From: an uncultured Poribacteria bacterium
GTDB lineage: Bacteria; Poribacteria; WGA-4E; WGA-3G
DNA: 64,000 bases
NCBI GenBank assembly: GCA_958295855.1
Contig: OY282383.1
Location: 3,452,481-3,516,480 of the forward strand
Direction of reading: 5' to 3'
Below the pieces are notes generated by a model. The model did no database searches. It was not told the origin of the DNA and saw only the letters and a program-made list of their open reading frames with translations. The number at the start of each line of letters is the position of its first letter. The first letter of the stretch is position 1. The position numbers were made by a program, and so were the translations under genes. Positions 48,791 to 58,500 of the stretch are shown piece after piece.

Positions 48791-50011
48791 TCACTCGCCG
48801 CGAATCACAACCGGTTTTTGCACGATTTCACCATCTGTTTTCCGCCGCAACCCTGGCAAAATAACCTCAACAATGGTTCCAGGTTCAACACAGGTCTGCC
48901 TTGAGCCTTGAATTTCATGAACACGCGAATCAGCTTTGGTTGTACCCACTTCAATGGGAACTACTTCATAGCCCACAAGTTGCAAGAATTTATCTAATCG
49001 TTCAGGTAGCTGCTCAAACGCAACAAATCTCGCCACGCCGTTGAAAAGTCGATCTTTGATGAATTGTGGAATGAATTGGTCGTATTCAGATTCGGACACC
49101 TTATGTTTCATTTCATAGGCGGAAAGCTTGCGTTTAAACCGAGTCACCCAAACGGCGTACTCATCCTGGATGCGACTCAACTTGGTGTTTCTGCTTATAT
49201 CAGTTTTCAAAGCAAGTAGACTTGGAGAACGAATGGCTTTCAGTTTATCTTTGATGGCCTGCTCAGCATACCTCAAGGTTTGAACGAGACCCGCATCTGC
49301 CATATAGGATTGTTCTAATTCGGTTTTCCACTCACCTAGCTCACACGCCATCCAATTTAAAATCAGCAGCACATTCTGACTTGCCGTTGGATTTTCAATG
49401 TCAACAAAATCAATCGGTTCGCCGTCTTCGTAGGCACGCGCTAATTCCGCCATCTGTTCACGTGTCTCTTGAACAGGTGCCTCTGTTTCTTGCTGATAGT
49501 CAATTGGTGCCTGTTCCAGCTCATTGTTCGTTTCTATGTCAGGTTTTGAGTCTTCGTCTATTTTAAGAGGAGAGTCACTCAACCGTTCGGGATTGAATCT
49601 TGACGGTTCGGTTTCAGGTTGGGAAAGTTCAGTCTTCGCCTGCCTTTCAGTCTCATCCACCAGTTCCTTTAAATCTACTTCCTTTAAATCTACGCTCTCA
49701 GGAGGCCGCTGTTGACAGTAGAATCTTTCCCATTTCTTGAATCCCTTGGGTAATGCCACGGTTCGCTGATGTTCAAAGGTTTGTGGATCTTCACAGGACC
49801 ACTGAAAACGCTTCAATAATTGCGTGCCGCTACTGCTAGACTCCTGAAAGTGAATGTCAATCTTTTCTTCGTTGAGCCCACAATTTTCTAGGATTAGAAT
49901 TACCTGATTATTTTCCCATTGGACTGAGATAGAAATATCTCCAATTTTAACTGACTTAGAGGGACTGTCTCCATTTCGAATGCTGTCACTTCCTGCATTT
50001 TCTCGTCTCAT
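48791..50011 (-). CDS. Protein with GrpE-like C-terminus, soluble paralogue (cluster gene 10)
   Basis: 406 residues. The N-terminal 60 residues are beta-strand-rich (ISVQWENNQVILILENCG). A charged, acidic linker follows. The last 190 residues are homologous to the preceding gene's end: a helical part (QNVLLILNWMACELGEW, YAEQAIKDKLKAI) and a beta end EVEPGTIVEVILPGLRRKTD...QKPVVIRG. The latter has the H...GTI.EV..PG......KPV.V order of GrpE C-terminal domains. GrpE is the nucleotide-exchange factor of Hsp70, and an Hsp70-like gene is close upstream. This is a fold-level inference. No membrane helix is present. Confidence 0.65.
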   Translation of the reverse strand: MRRENAGSDSIRNGDSPSKSVKIGDISISVQWENNQVILILENCGLNEEKIDIHFQESSSSGTQLLKRFQWSCEDPQTFEHQRTVALPKGFKKWERFYCQQRPPESVDLKEVDLKELVDETERQAKTELSQPETEPSRFNPERLSDSPLKIDEDSKPDIETNNELEQAPIDYQQETEAPVQETREQMAELARAYEDGEPIDFVDIENPTASQNVLLILNWMACELGEWKTELEQSYMADAGLVQTLRYAEQAIKDKLKAIRSPSLLALKTDISRNTKLSRIQDEYAVWVTRFKRKLSAYEMKHKVSESEYDQFIPQFIKDRLFNGVARFVAFEQLPERLDKFLQLVGYEVVPIEVGTTKADSRVHEIQGSRQTCVEPGTIVEVILPGLRRKTDGEIVQKPVVIRGE

Positions 50012-50015
50012 CCAC

Positions 50016-51335
50016 TCATTCCCCTCGAATCACAACCGGTTTTTGCACGATTTCACCATCTGTTTTCCGCCGCAGCCCTGGCAAAACAACTTCAACAATC
50101 GTTCCAGGTTCAACACCAGTCTGCCGTGAGCCCTGAATCTCATGCACACGCGCCTCGGCTTTCGTTGTACCCACTTCAATGGGCACCACTTCATAGCCCA
50201 CAAGTTGTAAGAATTCATCCACCTGTTCAGGTAGTTGGTCGAATGGGACGAATCTTGCTATGCCGTTGAATAGCCGGTCTTTGATGAATTGCGGAATGAA
50301 CTGGTTATACTCTGCTTCGTTTATTGTACATCCCAATTGATATCCGAAAAGCATCCCTTCAAAGCGCGCTACGTAAGCACTACACTGATTCTGGATTTCA
50401 CTAAACTCGGTATCTGTGCTGCCCTCGGTTCCCAGAGCAAGAGGAGTTGGTGAAGGAGGCACCTCTCCACGAAGGGTTTTCAGTTTGTCTTTGATGGCCC
50501 GCTCCGCATATCCAAGGGTTTGAATGAGATCTGGGTTCGCTGTACCAACCTGTTCTAATTCGGTTATCCACATGCCTAGATTGCGCGCTATCCAATTTAA
50601 AATCAGCAGCACATTTTGACTTGGCGTTGGGGTTTCGATGCTAAAGAAGTCAATCGGTTCGCCGTTCGTGTAGCCACGCGCTAATTCTACCACCTGCGCC
50701 CGTGTCTCTTGAACAATTGACTCTACTTTTAGTTGATAGTCAATTATGTTATCCGTTTCTCCGTCAGATTCCAAATTCGCCAAAGTTAGGTCAACCTTGT
50801 CTATCTGTCCTTTAATTTCGGCGATGGCGTTATGAATATTTTCCTGTTCATTGCCAATCAAGGATTGCTTGGATTCCGCTTCCTTTAATTTTTCGGTGTT
50901 ATCTCTGCCACCTTGTCGAACGTAATCCAAACTTTTCTGTAATCCTTGCACACTTTCATCTAATTTTCCCTGCAACCGTTGCGTTATTTCATCGGATCTT
51001 CTCCGATGCTGTTGAACCATCCGCAATCCGAAAAAGATAACAACGGCAAAGGCTAGGATGACAAGCACGACAAAAATCATGACAAAAGTCTGGAACGGAA
51101 TTCCCGGTGCATCTTCCAAAGCGTTGAGACGGGTTTTCGTAGCGTTGAACTGGCTTTGCAAAACATTGAGCTGATACTCCAAATTTTTAAACCGAGTCTC
51201 CAAAGAATCTGGTTCTTCGTTTAATTGCCCAGCAGAATTTGCTTGCTTGTTGGCATCTTGTGAATACCCCACCGAGGCGAACCCAAACAGTGCTAATGCT
51301 AGGAGTAACAGTGCATATCTAAATTGTTGATGCAT
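50016..51335 (-). CDS. Membrane-anchored protein with GrpE-like C-terminus (cluster gene 9)
   Basis: 439 residues. Signal-like helix (YALLLLALALFGFASVGYS), coiled coil (about 35-75: LETRFKNLEYQLNVLQSQ), one membrane helix (TFVMIFVVLVILAFAVVIFFGL), a second long coiled coil (ITQRLQGKLDESVQGLQKS), then a helical segment and the GrpE-like end GTIVEVVLPGLRRKTDGEIV and KPVVIRG. The coiled coil plus small beta domain is the GrpE architecture, here tethered to the membrane. It is a close paralogue of the next gene, with only 4 bases between them. AAGGA before the ATG. It could exchange nucleotides on the Hsp70-like protein encoded upstream. Confidence 0.7.
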   Translation of the reverse strand: MHQQFRYALLLLALALFGFASVGYSQDANKQANSAGQLNEEPDSLETRFKNLEYQLNVLQSQFNATKTRLNALEDAPGIPFQTFVMIFVVLVILAFAVVIFFGLRMVQQHRRRSDEITQRLQGKLDESVQGLQKSLDYVRQGGRDNTEKLKEAESKQSLIGNEQENIHNAIAEIKGQIDKVDLTLANLESDGETDNIIDYQLKVESIVQETRAQVVELARGYTNGEPIDFFSIETPTPSQNVLLILNWIARNLGMWITELEQVGTANPDLIQTLGYAERAIKDKLKTLRGEVPPSPTPLALGTEGSTDTEFSEIQNQCSAYVARFEGMLFGYQLGCTINEAEYNQFIPQFIKDRLFNGIARFVPFDQLPEQVDEFLQLVGYEVVPIEVGTTKAEARVHEIQGSRQTGVEPGTIVEVVLPGLRRKTDGEIVQKPVVIRGE

Positions 51336-51420
51336 GGTGATTTCCTTCTGTCTGGAAGAGCGTTTGAAAAACGCGGTTCCTCAGTTAGCGCTTTAATTAA
51401 TGTTCATCTTGCCCCGGTTT

Positions 51421-52686
51421 TTAGTCCATCAAAACCGGCAACGTAAATTCGATAGACTTCGGCTCAGGCTCGCTAGGCAAATGGGCAGCAAACGTGCCGT
51501 GCGTAGAATCATCCAAGGTAATCGAAAGTATAAACTCCCGCGGATTGCGAGATGAAAAATTACTGTTTTCCGGAACACCGATCTCAAGTGTAGCGAGGTG
51601 GTGTACATCACTGTTATCTGTCAAGGATAAACCGCAAAAAAGATGGATATCGAATTTTTCAAGAGTCCCCCTGACGCGAAAAACTTTTTTGCGATGATAG
51701 GGAGGCCTCCACGCTTTCGACACCAGTTCAATCCATTGTCCATCAGGTAACCGCACACCAAAGCAGAAATGGTAGATGAAGTGAAGTGGCTTTGCGAGGC
51801 ACCTCCCAGTAGCTTTCGGGGGCTCAAATTGCTGAATCAATTTCGCGCCACCCAAAAGTGCAGCAGCCTCCTGTAGTTCAAGGAAACTCACCCTGCAACG
51901 GGCTTGCAACAATTCAATAATCGCTCTGCCTGAATGATCGATTGTGCCAGAAAAACCGACTACAACGGGTACTGTTTCTCCAACCGCCTTCAGGGCGTGG
52001 TGTATATCTGAAACTTGTTTCTCTATATCCATGAAAAAGTCAGGGAGCCGCAAGACATTGCACAACTCCATTGTTATGTAATCTGCCGACTGTTCACAAA
52101 ATAACTGATAGAGTATCAAATCGTGACGTGTAAAATCTATCAGAAAGAGGTGAAGTTTGCTTACATTGGCGAGTAAGTCCTCCCAAACTTGCTGATAATG
52201 GACTGCAAGGCAGAGCACCTGACTGAGCATACCGCGAAGCGTCACGTTTGGCGGGTTGAGCCCGCCACGCCGAGAATTGTTTTCAATGTGCTTGAGAGTC
52301 CTCCGCAATTGTTGGCGATGTGCGGTTTTCCAATGATAAGGCGTAATGAGATACACCCACATTGCTTCTGGTTCATATCCATGCTCGGGTAACCGTCGAT
52401 GGAAAATCTCTTCAAAAAATGCGTGGAACAAGCATTCCAAGGTCGCTGTATCGGTAATTTCCTTGAAATGCACATCTAATTCCGTAAATAGAACTTCTTC
52501 TGGTTGGTTTGGGTCAAGCCGATCTAATGCATCGCCGAAACATCTTACCAATGTTCCATCGGCTTCCTGCCGAAACCCTACCTCCCACGGTAGATTGACA
52601 TCAATAGGTTCAAATCTATCGTCAATTAAAAGCCCTACCCGAAATTCGGGTGCAGACAGATCGATGATGCACACACGTTTCTGCAT
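51421..52686 (-). CDS. Divergent Hsp70-fold protein with eroded ATP motifs (cluster gene 8)
   Basis: 421 residues. The pieces match the actin/Hsp70 fold in order, but the key residues are lost. RVCIIDLSAPEFRVGLLID stands where phosphate loop 1 (IDFGTTNS) should be. LHLFLIDFTRHDLILYQL stands for phosphate loop 2 (DFGGGTID). VPVVVGFSGTIDHSGRAIIELL and AALLGGAKL resemble the adenosine loop and following helix. A beta-rich C-terminal part (FDIHLFCGLSLTDN, FILSITLDDSTHGTF) looks like a substrate-binding domain. It probably does not hydrolyse ATP and may be a structural or regulatory partner of the active Hsp70-like protein just upstream. Confidence in the fold is moderate. Confidence 0.55.
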   Translation of the reverse strand: MQKRVCIIDLSAPEFRVGLLIDDRFEPIDVNLPWEVGFRQEADGTLVRCFGDALDRLDPNQPEEVLFTELDVHFKEITDTATLECLFHAFFEEIFHRRLPEHGYEPEAMWVYLITPYHWKTAHRQQLRRTLKHIENNSRRGGLNPPNVTLRGMLSQVLCLAVHYQQVWEDLLANVSKLHLFLIDFTRHDLILYQLFCEQSADYITMELCNVLRLPDFFMDIEKQVSDIHHALKAVGETVPVVVGFSGTIDHSGRAIIELLQARCRVSFLELQEAAALLGGAKLIQQFEPPKATGRCLAKPLHFIYHFCFGVRLPDGQWIELVSKAWRPPYHRKKVFRVRGTLEKFDIHLFCGLSLTDNSDVHHLATLEIGVPENSNFSSRNPREFILSITLDDSTHGTFAAHLPSEPEPKSIEFTLPVLMD

Positions 52687-52760
52687 GATATTTCATAAAA
52701 CGAGTTAAGCTGGTGTATCGTCAAGAAAACGAGCGGGCCAAGAGTCGAGTTAGCCCTCAC

Positions 52761-55502
52761 TCAAATTTTATCCACAAACTCCGGTTTCGTCTTTCGCACA
52801 GTTGATTTATACTCAGTGCCTCCCACAATCGCGATCAATTCAATTTCACCGTTGACTCCAACAGCCATTTTCAGGCATGTCTTTCGCAATGCTATCTTCG
52901 GCACATCTTCCGGCAAAGTGAGTGTGTAACTGTCAATTGGTGAGGTATTTAATAGTTCATCGTCTGTGCCGAAATGCTCTCGGACATCAATAAAAGCGGT
53001 ATGCGCGCGCATCGAGAAATCCGTACTACCGACACTTTCGTCAGGTATCAGTTTTCCTTTAGGGATAATTTCACTGAATACATGTTTTCCCCCATCTACT
53101 TGCATGATACCGAGGCGAGAGTGTGTTTTAGGCGGGTTAATGATTTCAATCCAATCTTTAGTCGGCAATGAATAAGTCAAGCCGTACTGTGCTGCGCCTA
53201 TTACAACGCAGGCTTTTGGTTGTTCGTCGAGGTGAATATTAAGGTCTGTTTTGTACTTTGCTTGGAAGTGGGCTGCCATCATCTTCTTGACCGTGGGCAT
53301 TTTCGATGACTGTCCTGCAAGGACTACGATGTCCGGTATTTTCTCGTCGTTGTTAGCGATCATTGTGTCAATATCGGTGAAGGTTTTGTTTAATTCCTCT
53401 TCAATAAGAGGCTGCAATTGTTGCTCGGAGATTTTCACGTTAATCACATTTTGTGCAAGGTTTTCAAGGGACTGAACAGAATTTCCAACTCTGACACTCA
53501 AAGAGAAATTCCGATTTGTTTCTCTCTGTTCGCTGAGTTCCTTTTTCATTTCTTCTGCTCTATCATATAAAAAAAGCGTGTTGAGTTGTGCGGCTTTATC
53601 AATGTTTGGATTTTCTGAAGATTCCCAGATTTTTCTCGGGTTAAGGTATGGGATGTCAAAACGGAGCTCGGGATTTGCGTTTTGGATTCGCTGTTTGAAT
53701 TCATTCAACACAAAATCAACGATTGCCTGTGTCACGTCATCGCCCCCATATTTGGGGTTTCCGCCGCTGGCAAGTGGTTCAATGGTGGTTTCGTTATCAT
53801 CGCTTGTCACTCGCGAAAGGACGATATCAATGGTACCGCCTCCGAAATCATAAACCAACAACCTATAGTCACCTTCCAGTTTTCTGTGTGTCTTACGATA
53901 TTGAGAGAGGATCCCGAGAGAAGCTGCTGAAGCCTCATCAATGAGAATAAGCTCGGTGATACCAATTTTCTCAAACGCTCGTCTTAAGTCTTTTTGCTGT
54001 TTCCGAGAAAACATTGTCGGATGCGTAATTACACATTTTGTAATCTTTGATTTCGTAGAGAGGGTATCCAGATGTTCTTCTGCTTGGTCGATAATGTGTT
54101 TGAGAATATCGGCGACGACATCGCGCGGTTGCAATTTCCAATTGTTAGGAAATAGGCGATCCCACTCAGATCCCAACCAGCGTTTCACGGAGGTAATATA
54201 ATAGCATCCATCAATTTCACTGGTACGGGTGCCTTCGGCAGCAGATCCGACGTGATATGTCTTCCTGTTTTTAGGTTGAGTATGGTAAATGATTGACGAG
54301 GGCATAATGTACGGTGAATTCGTTTTGCTATCCAATGGGACAAGTTGAGGGGCATCGTGAACTGAATCATCGACGTAGGCACAGCAGGAATTCGTTGTGC
54401 CGAAGTCAATAGCGAGATAATACGGATATTCTTCTCGTTGTTTGACCGTTACGTTCAGGATATCTTGATACCGCGGTGCCGTCGCACAATTGGAGATGAT
54501 GGTAAAGTTGGTGCGGTAAGTTCCGGGTTCAATACCATCCGCAGAAACCACGATGTCTACGTCCTCATGCTCCCCGGCTTCAATGTTTATTGGAAAGTTA
54601 ACATTTGGCAAGCGGACTGAGCCGGACGCATCGCCGGATGCATCTATGATAGCAATGTCCTGAACCGTCAACCGAAGCTCACCTCTGTTCTGAAGTGTTA
54701 AGGTGCAACTTTTCGACCGATCCTGCGTCACTTCCAGATTCACTCTCTGGACGAACAGTTTCGGTGGTTCTGGCACTACCTCTGTTTGAACCTGAACCGT
54801 CCGTTCAATAGGTTCGGAAAACCCGCGGAGTTCAAAGCGTAAGGTCTCTGCATTAAGTCCATCGGTGAGTTTGTTGCAATAGAGCTCTAGGTGAACACTT
54901 TTCCTTGCGCGGTCTTTTTCATGGCGTTCTCTGGAGAAACCTACACGACGAATCCACCCGGACGAGAATTTGATGGTATCAATAGAAAATTGACTCTGCA
55001 AAACCTCAACACGAAGTTCTACCGTCTCCTTTTCTGTGCCTTTCCGATACCGAAGGACCGCCGGACTCGGTGTCAGTTTAAAATCCGGACGCGGCAAAGC
55101 GTGCAGGGTAAGTGATTTTTCACCTTCAAGATTGGGCAACGCCTCTTGCGTACGCACAGTTAGGGTTTCGGAGTGTAGTGCTAAATTTGCCGGATTCACA
55201 TGGAACGCAATCGGGTGTGATTGACCCGCTTTGACTTCAAACGACTTCTTCGCGCGTTGTGGCAACAGAATGGCCTTCTCTCGCTTCGTTTGAATCGGTT
55301 CAAACTTGATGGGACAGGCACCTTTGTTTTCTACAAGAATCGTCAGTTCAAAAGTATCCATCCTGTCACCCGTATAAAGCAGCGGCTCTTCTTCCCATCT
55401 CACTGAAAAGTCAAAGACTTGACAGCCGCAATAGCCGCAATACCGCTCATGTGAGTGAATCTTCCAACCGACATCGCATTTTGAACAGACAGTGTCCGCC
55501 AT
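52761..55502 (-). CDS. Zinc-ribbon/E-set/Hsp70-like ATPase (cluster gene 7)
   Basis: 913 residues. A zinc ribbon at the N-terminus (C6-x2-C9, C22-x2-C25) is followed by about 330 residues of beta-sandwich domains (LALHSETLTVRTQ, LTLQNRGELRLTVQDIAI, YRTNFTIISN). The Hsp70 ATPase domain starts near residue 360: YYLAIDFGTTNSCC (phosphate 1), VYDFGGGTIDIVLSR (phosphate 2), DIVVLAGQSSKMPTVKKMM (adenosine), with LIDEASAASLGI in between. A short beta-type C-terminal part follows. The ATP motifs are intact, so it is probably active. It starts 6 bases after the tubulin-like gene stop, and GGAG is between. Cytoplasmic chaperone or assembly ATPase for the cluster is the likely role. Confidence 0.9.
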   Translation of the reverse strand: MADTVCSKCDVGWKIHSHERYCGYCGCQVFDFSVRWEEEPLLYTGDRMDTFELTILVENKGACPIKFEPIQTKREKAILLPQRAKKSFEVKAGQSHPIAFHVNPANLALHSETLTVRTQEALPNLEGEKSLTLHALPRPDFKLTPSPAVLRYRKGTEKETVELRVEVLQSQFSIDTIKFSSGWIRRVGFSRERHEKDRARKSVHLELYCNKLTDGLNAETLRFELRGFSEPIERTVQVQTEVVPEPPKLFVQRVNLEVTQDRSKSCTLTLQNRGELRLTVQDIAIIDASGDASGSVRLPNVNFPINIEAGEHEDVDIVVSADGIEPGTYRTNFTIISNCATAPRYQDILNVTVKQREEYPYYLAIDFGTTNSCCAYVDDSVHDAPQLVPLDSKTNSPYIMPSSIIYHTQPKNRKTYHVGSAAEGTRTSEIDGCYYITSVKRWLGSEWDRLFPNNWKLQPRDVVADILKHIIDQAEEHLDTLSTKSKITKCVITHPTMFSRKQQKDLRRAFEKIGITELILIDEASAASLGILSQYRKTHRKLEGDYRLLVYDFGGGTIDIVLSRVTSDDNETTIEPLASGGNPKYGGDDVTQAIVDFVLNEFKQRIQNANPELRFDIPYLNPRKIWESSENPNIDKAAQLNTLFLYDRAEEMKKELSEQRETNRNFSLSVRVGNSVQSLENLAQNVINVKISEQQLQPLIEEELNKTFTDIDTMIANNDEKIPDIVVLAGQSSKMPTVKKMMAAHFQAKYKTDLNIHLDEQPKACVVIGAAQYGLTYSLPTKDWIEIINPPKTHSRLGIMQVDGGKHVFSEIIPKGKLIPDESVGSTDFSMRAHTAFIDVREHFGTDDELLNTSPIDSYTLTLPEDVPKIALRKTCLKMAVGVNGEIELIAIVGGTEYKSTVRKTKPEFVDKI

Positions 55503-55508
55503 ACCCCA

Positions 55509-58500
55509 TTACTCCTTCTTACGCGTGTTTCCGCGACGCATTAACTGCTTTACGTCAAAATCGGCGACAGAGAACTCTTTAGGCGGCTGCGTTTGTTTCT
55601 TCTGCTCATGGGTTGCAGGGGTGCCTTCTGCTCGCTGCCCTTGTTCCGTAAAGGGCTCTTCATCTCGGACTTCCGCGGCCGGTTCATCTGTAGGATTGGG
55701 TTCCGCATGGGGTTCGGATTCAGCCCACACACGTTTATCTCCATCGGCATCCGCAGTGCCGCGTTGCGACATCGGGTCTTGAGATGTAGACTCACCGTAA
55801 TGTTCAGAGCTGTTCTCACTCTTCATCTCAGTAAAAGTTCCTGCATTGTACTCAGCATCTTCAGAGGGGATTTCTTCATAACCGTCGGCATCTACCGTTG
55901 CGTTTGTGGAGCGCTCAGCCTCTACATGCTGGTTTGGTGTCGGTTCGTCGGGAGGGATGTCCACGCGTGTTTGCGGTGTTGGCGGAAAAAAAGGCTCATC
56001 CGGTTCTGCTCCTGAATCGGCGCCAGTTTCACTTGTCAATTCACTATTAGCATAAACCTCATTCAAAAATTTACCGTAAAAGTCACTGAGCCTTCCACGT
56101 TGGTCGAGGTCTGCAACAGTCCAGAGTAGTTGACGAACTACCTCAGTGATGTTTGGCCGACTCAGTTGAGCGAATTTTGATTGGATGTCCCCGATAAAAG
56201 CCCTGTAAGCGTCGGAGTTTTCCCTACAGGAAAGTCTTTTAATCCCATCTATATCATCATACAACGCGAGTGTTTGGGGTAAGCCATCAACATAATATTC
56301 AAAAACGTATCTGCCATTATCAAGCCGAAACACTCCCTCAAACACCTTGCTCCCAATGCGGTTACAGATTTCAGGAACCAGACGCGCCAATCCCTTACAC
56401 CATCGCGCTAGCCGCTCGCTTTTTTGGTGAAGTCCAAGGTCAATACGGTCGGGATCTTGATGGGTTAGATGCCCATAAATCCCGGGCTTCTTCAGAAAAT
56501 TCTGCTCAAGCATTGCGTGGGCATCCAAGTCATCTAATGCAAAACCGGCTTCTTCCTCGTAGAAAAAGAGGAGATGATCGACAGAAGATGCGCCTAAACG
56601 TGGAAAGTGTGGCCCCTTGCTACTTAAACTGTCCCTTAAGTCAGTTAGGGCATCCTTGGTTGAATCGTCTCCACAGATAATCTTCGGTGGTGTATCAAGT
56701 TCAGCTGGTACATAATTACTATGGAACGTTTGGTAAGGATTAGAGCGACTGGCCATGCTTATAATTTCGTTTTCCTCTCCGCCGGCTTCTAAAATGTTTC
56801 TAGCCTTCGTAACGACATCCTTGACGGGAATCTGCTCTAATGACAAACTACGGTATGTTTCGGTCATCCGAAGCGTTATGGCTTCATGCCCTTCTGCTAA
56901 AAACGCCCCCATCGTTTTTTGACAGAGCAATGTGCTGAGAGTGTCCATATTAGCAATTTCGGCCCTGAGTGCTTCTGCGTCGATCTCAATTTTATTCTGT
57001 GGATTGTCGGTGACGATCTTCACAGATGCAGAATTTCGCAGATTGCTGGCAGTTTCGTAATTGTTCTGGAATGTCTTAACACAGGTGTTCAGGTTTGACA
57101 CCATCTGATCCAACCTCTGTTTAATCGTCCTCGCCGAATTGGGTGCATCGGCATCCGGCGGTTGCACACCAAAACCGAGTTCTGCCCGGACTCTTTGCAA
57201 AACTGGACGCAGAAAGAAATTCCGCACCTTTTGGTAAGCAGCTTCCTTATCCCCGAGAATCACTGCACGATATTTTTTAATCAATTCTTTTCGACATTCG
57301 TCAATCGCTTGTTCTCGCAGGCCAATGAGTTTCGTCCAAAGGTTATTTTCTGCCCGCCGTATCGGAGTCCAATCAAGTTTCAAGTCTAAAGGAGGCAAGC
57401 GATCGGGGAGTGACTGAATTGTCTTCTCAATCTCTTTATCCAGTGCCTCAAAGAATGCCTGCACGTCGCCTAAACCGCTTTCCCCTTGAAAATCAATAGC
57501 TGCTAGCCGATTATTCAAAGCCTCTTCAATGGCATTGCGGAACGCATCTTCGCAATCCGGCACTTGAATTTTTATCAATTCAGAATACTCTCCGCCTTGA
57601 TCGAATTTCTGGCGGAAAGCATCTTGTGTTGAAGATGTCTCCATCGTCTTCTGTAATTGAGTGCCTGAGGTAACCAGATTGAGTTCAGACTCAATTCGGC
57701 TCCTGAGCGGTGGCTGCCCTTTGGGATTAGTCAAAATATCCATATTGGGGCGTAAAATCGTCTGCCATTGATTCGCTGCCTCGGTCAAAATTGTAGCTTG
57801 AGGAACATGCTTCCCTAACAAGACTTTGCATAAACCTTGGCTGACTAAGCATGCTGACGCGCTAGCAATGCGATATTTAGGGTACCATACCGCAGTCAAA
57901 CCAAAACTGGCCATGTATTTCACCATCAAGGGAATCTCACCTTTGATGACAGGTTTCAATCCCCAAACGCCCTCGTAACCTTCCCAATCTGTGCGGATAG
58001 CTTCTTTCTGTCCATCGGTGTCGCCGGCGCTCTCAGCAAAGAGATTCAAAGCTACCATCAAGTTCAGGCCGTCTTCATCAAAATCACCACCCGTTAAAAC
58101 GTGTTTGATGTTTGGTGTCCTGCTGCTACGCGACACAAAAGTGGCATAATCGAAAGGTTTTCTCCGCATCTTTTCAACCTTGCGTCCGGTAGGAAAGGTA
58201 ATATCGTAAGTTGTATCCGTATGGTTATAGTAATTTAACTCCAAAAGACTCGCGTAGCAATTTGCCGAACGAACAGTCGTGTCAGCTGCCTGTCCTGTCG
58301 CTTGATCCTTGTCGTACATCGTAAACATACCATAAACTTTTGATGCATCTGGGCCCGCGAATAGAGCTCTAAAAAAGTATGCCACGTCAATCATCATACC
58401 GCTACAGGAGCCACCGCAAAGCGATCCTACAATATAAACATTAACGGCCCCATCGTCTATCAGTTTTCCCCGCGGAATTTGTCGACTTTTGGCTTGGTAA

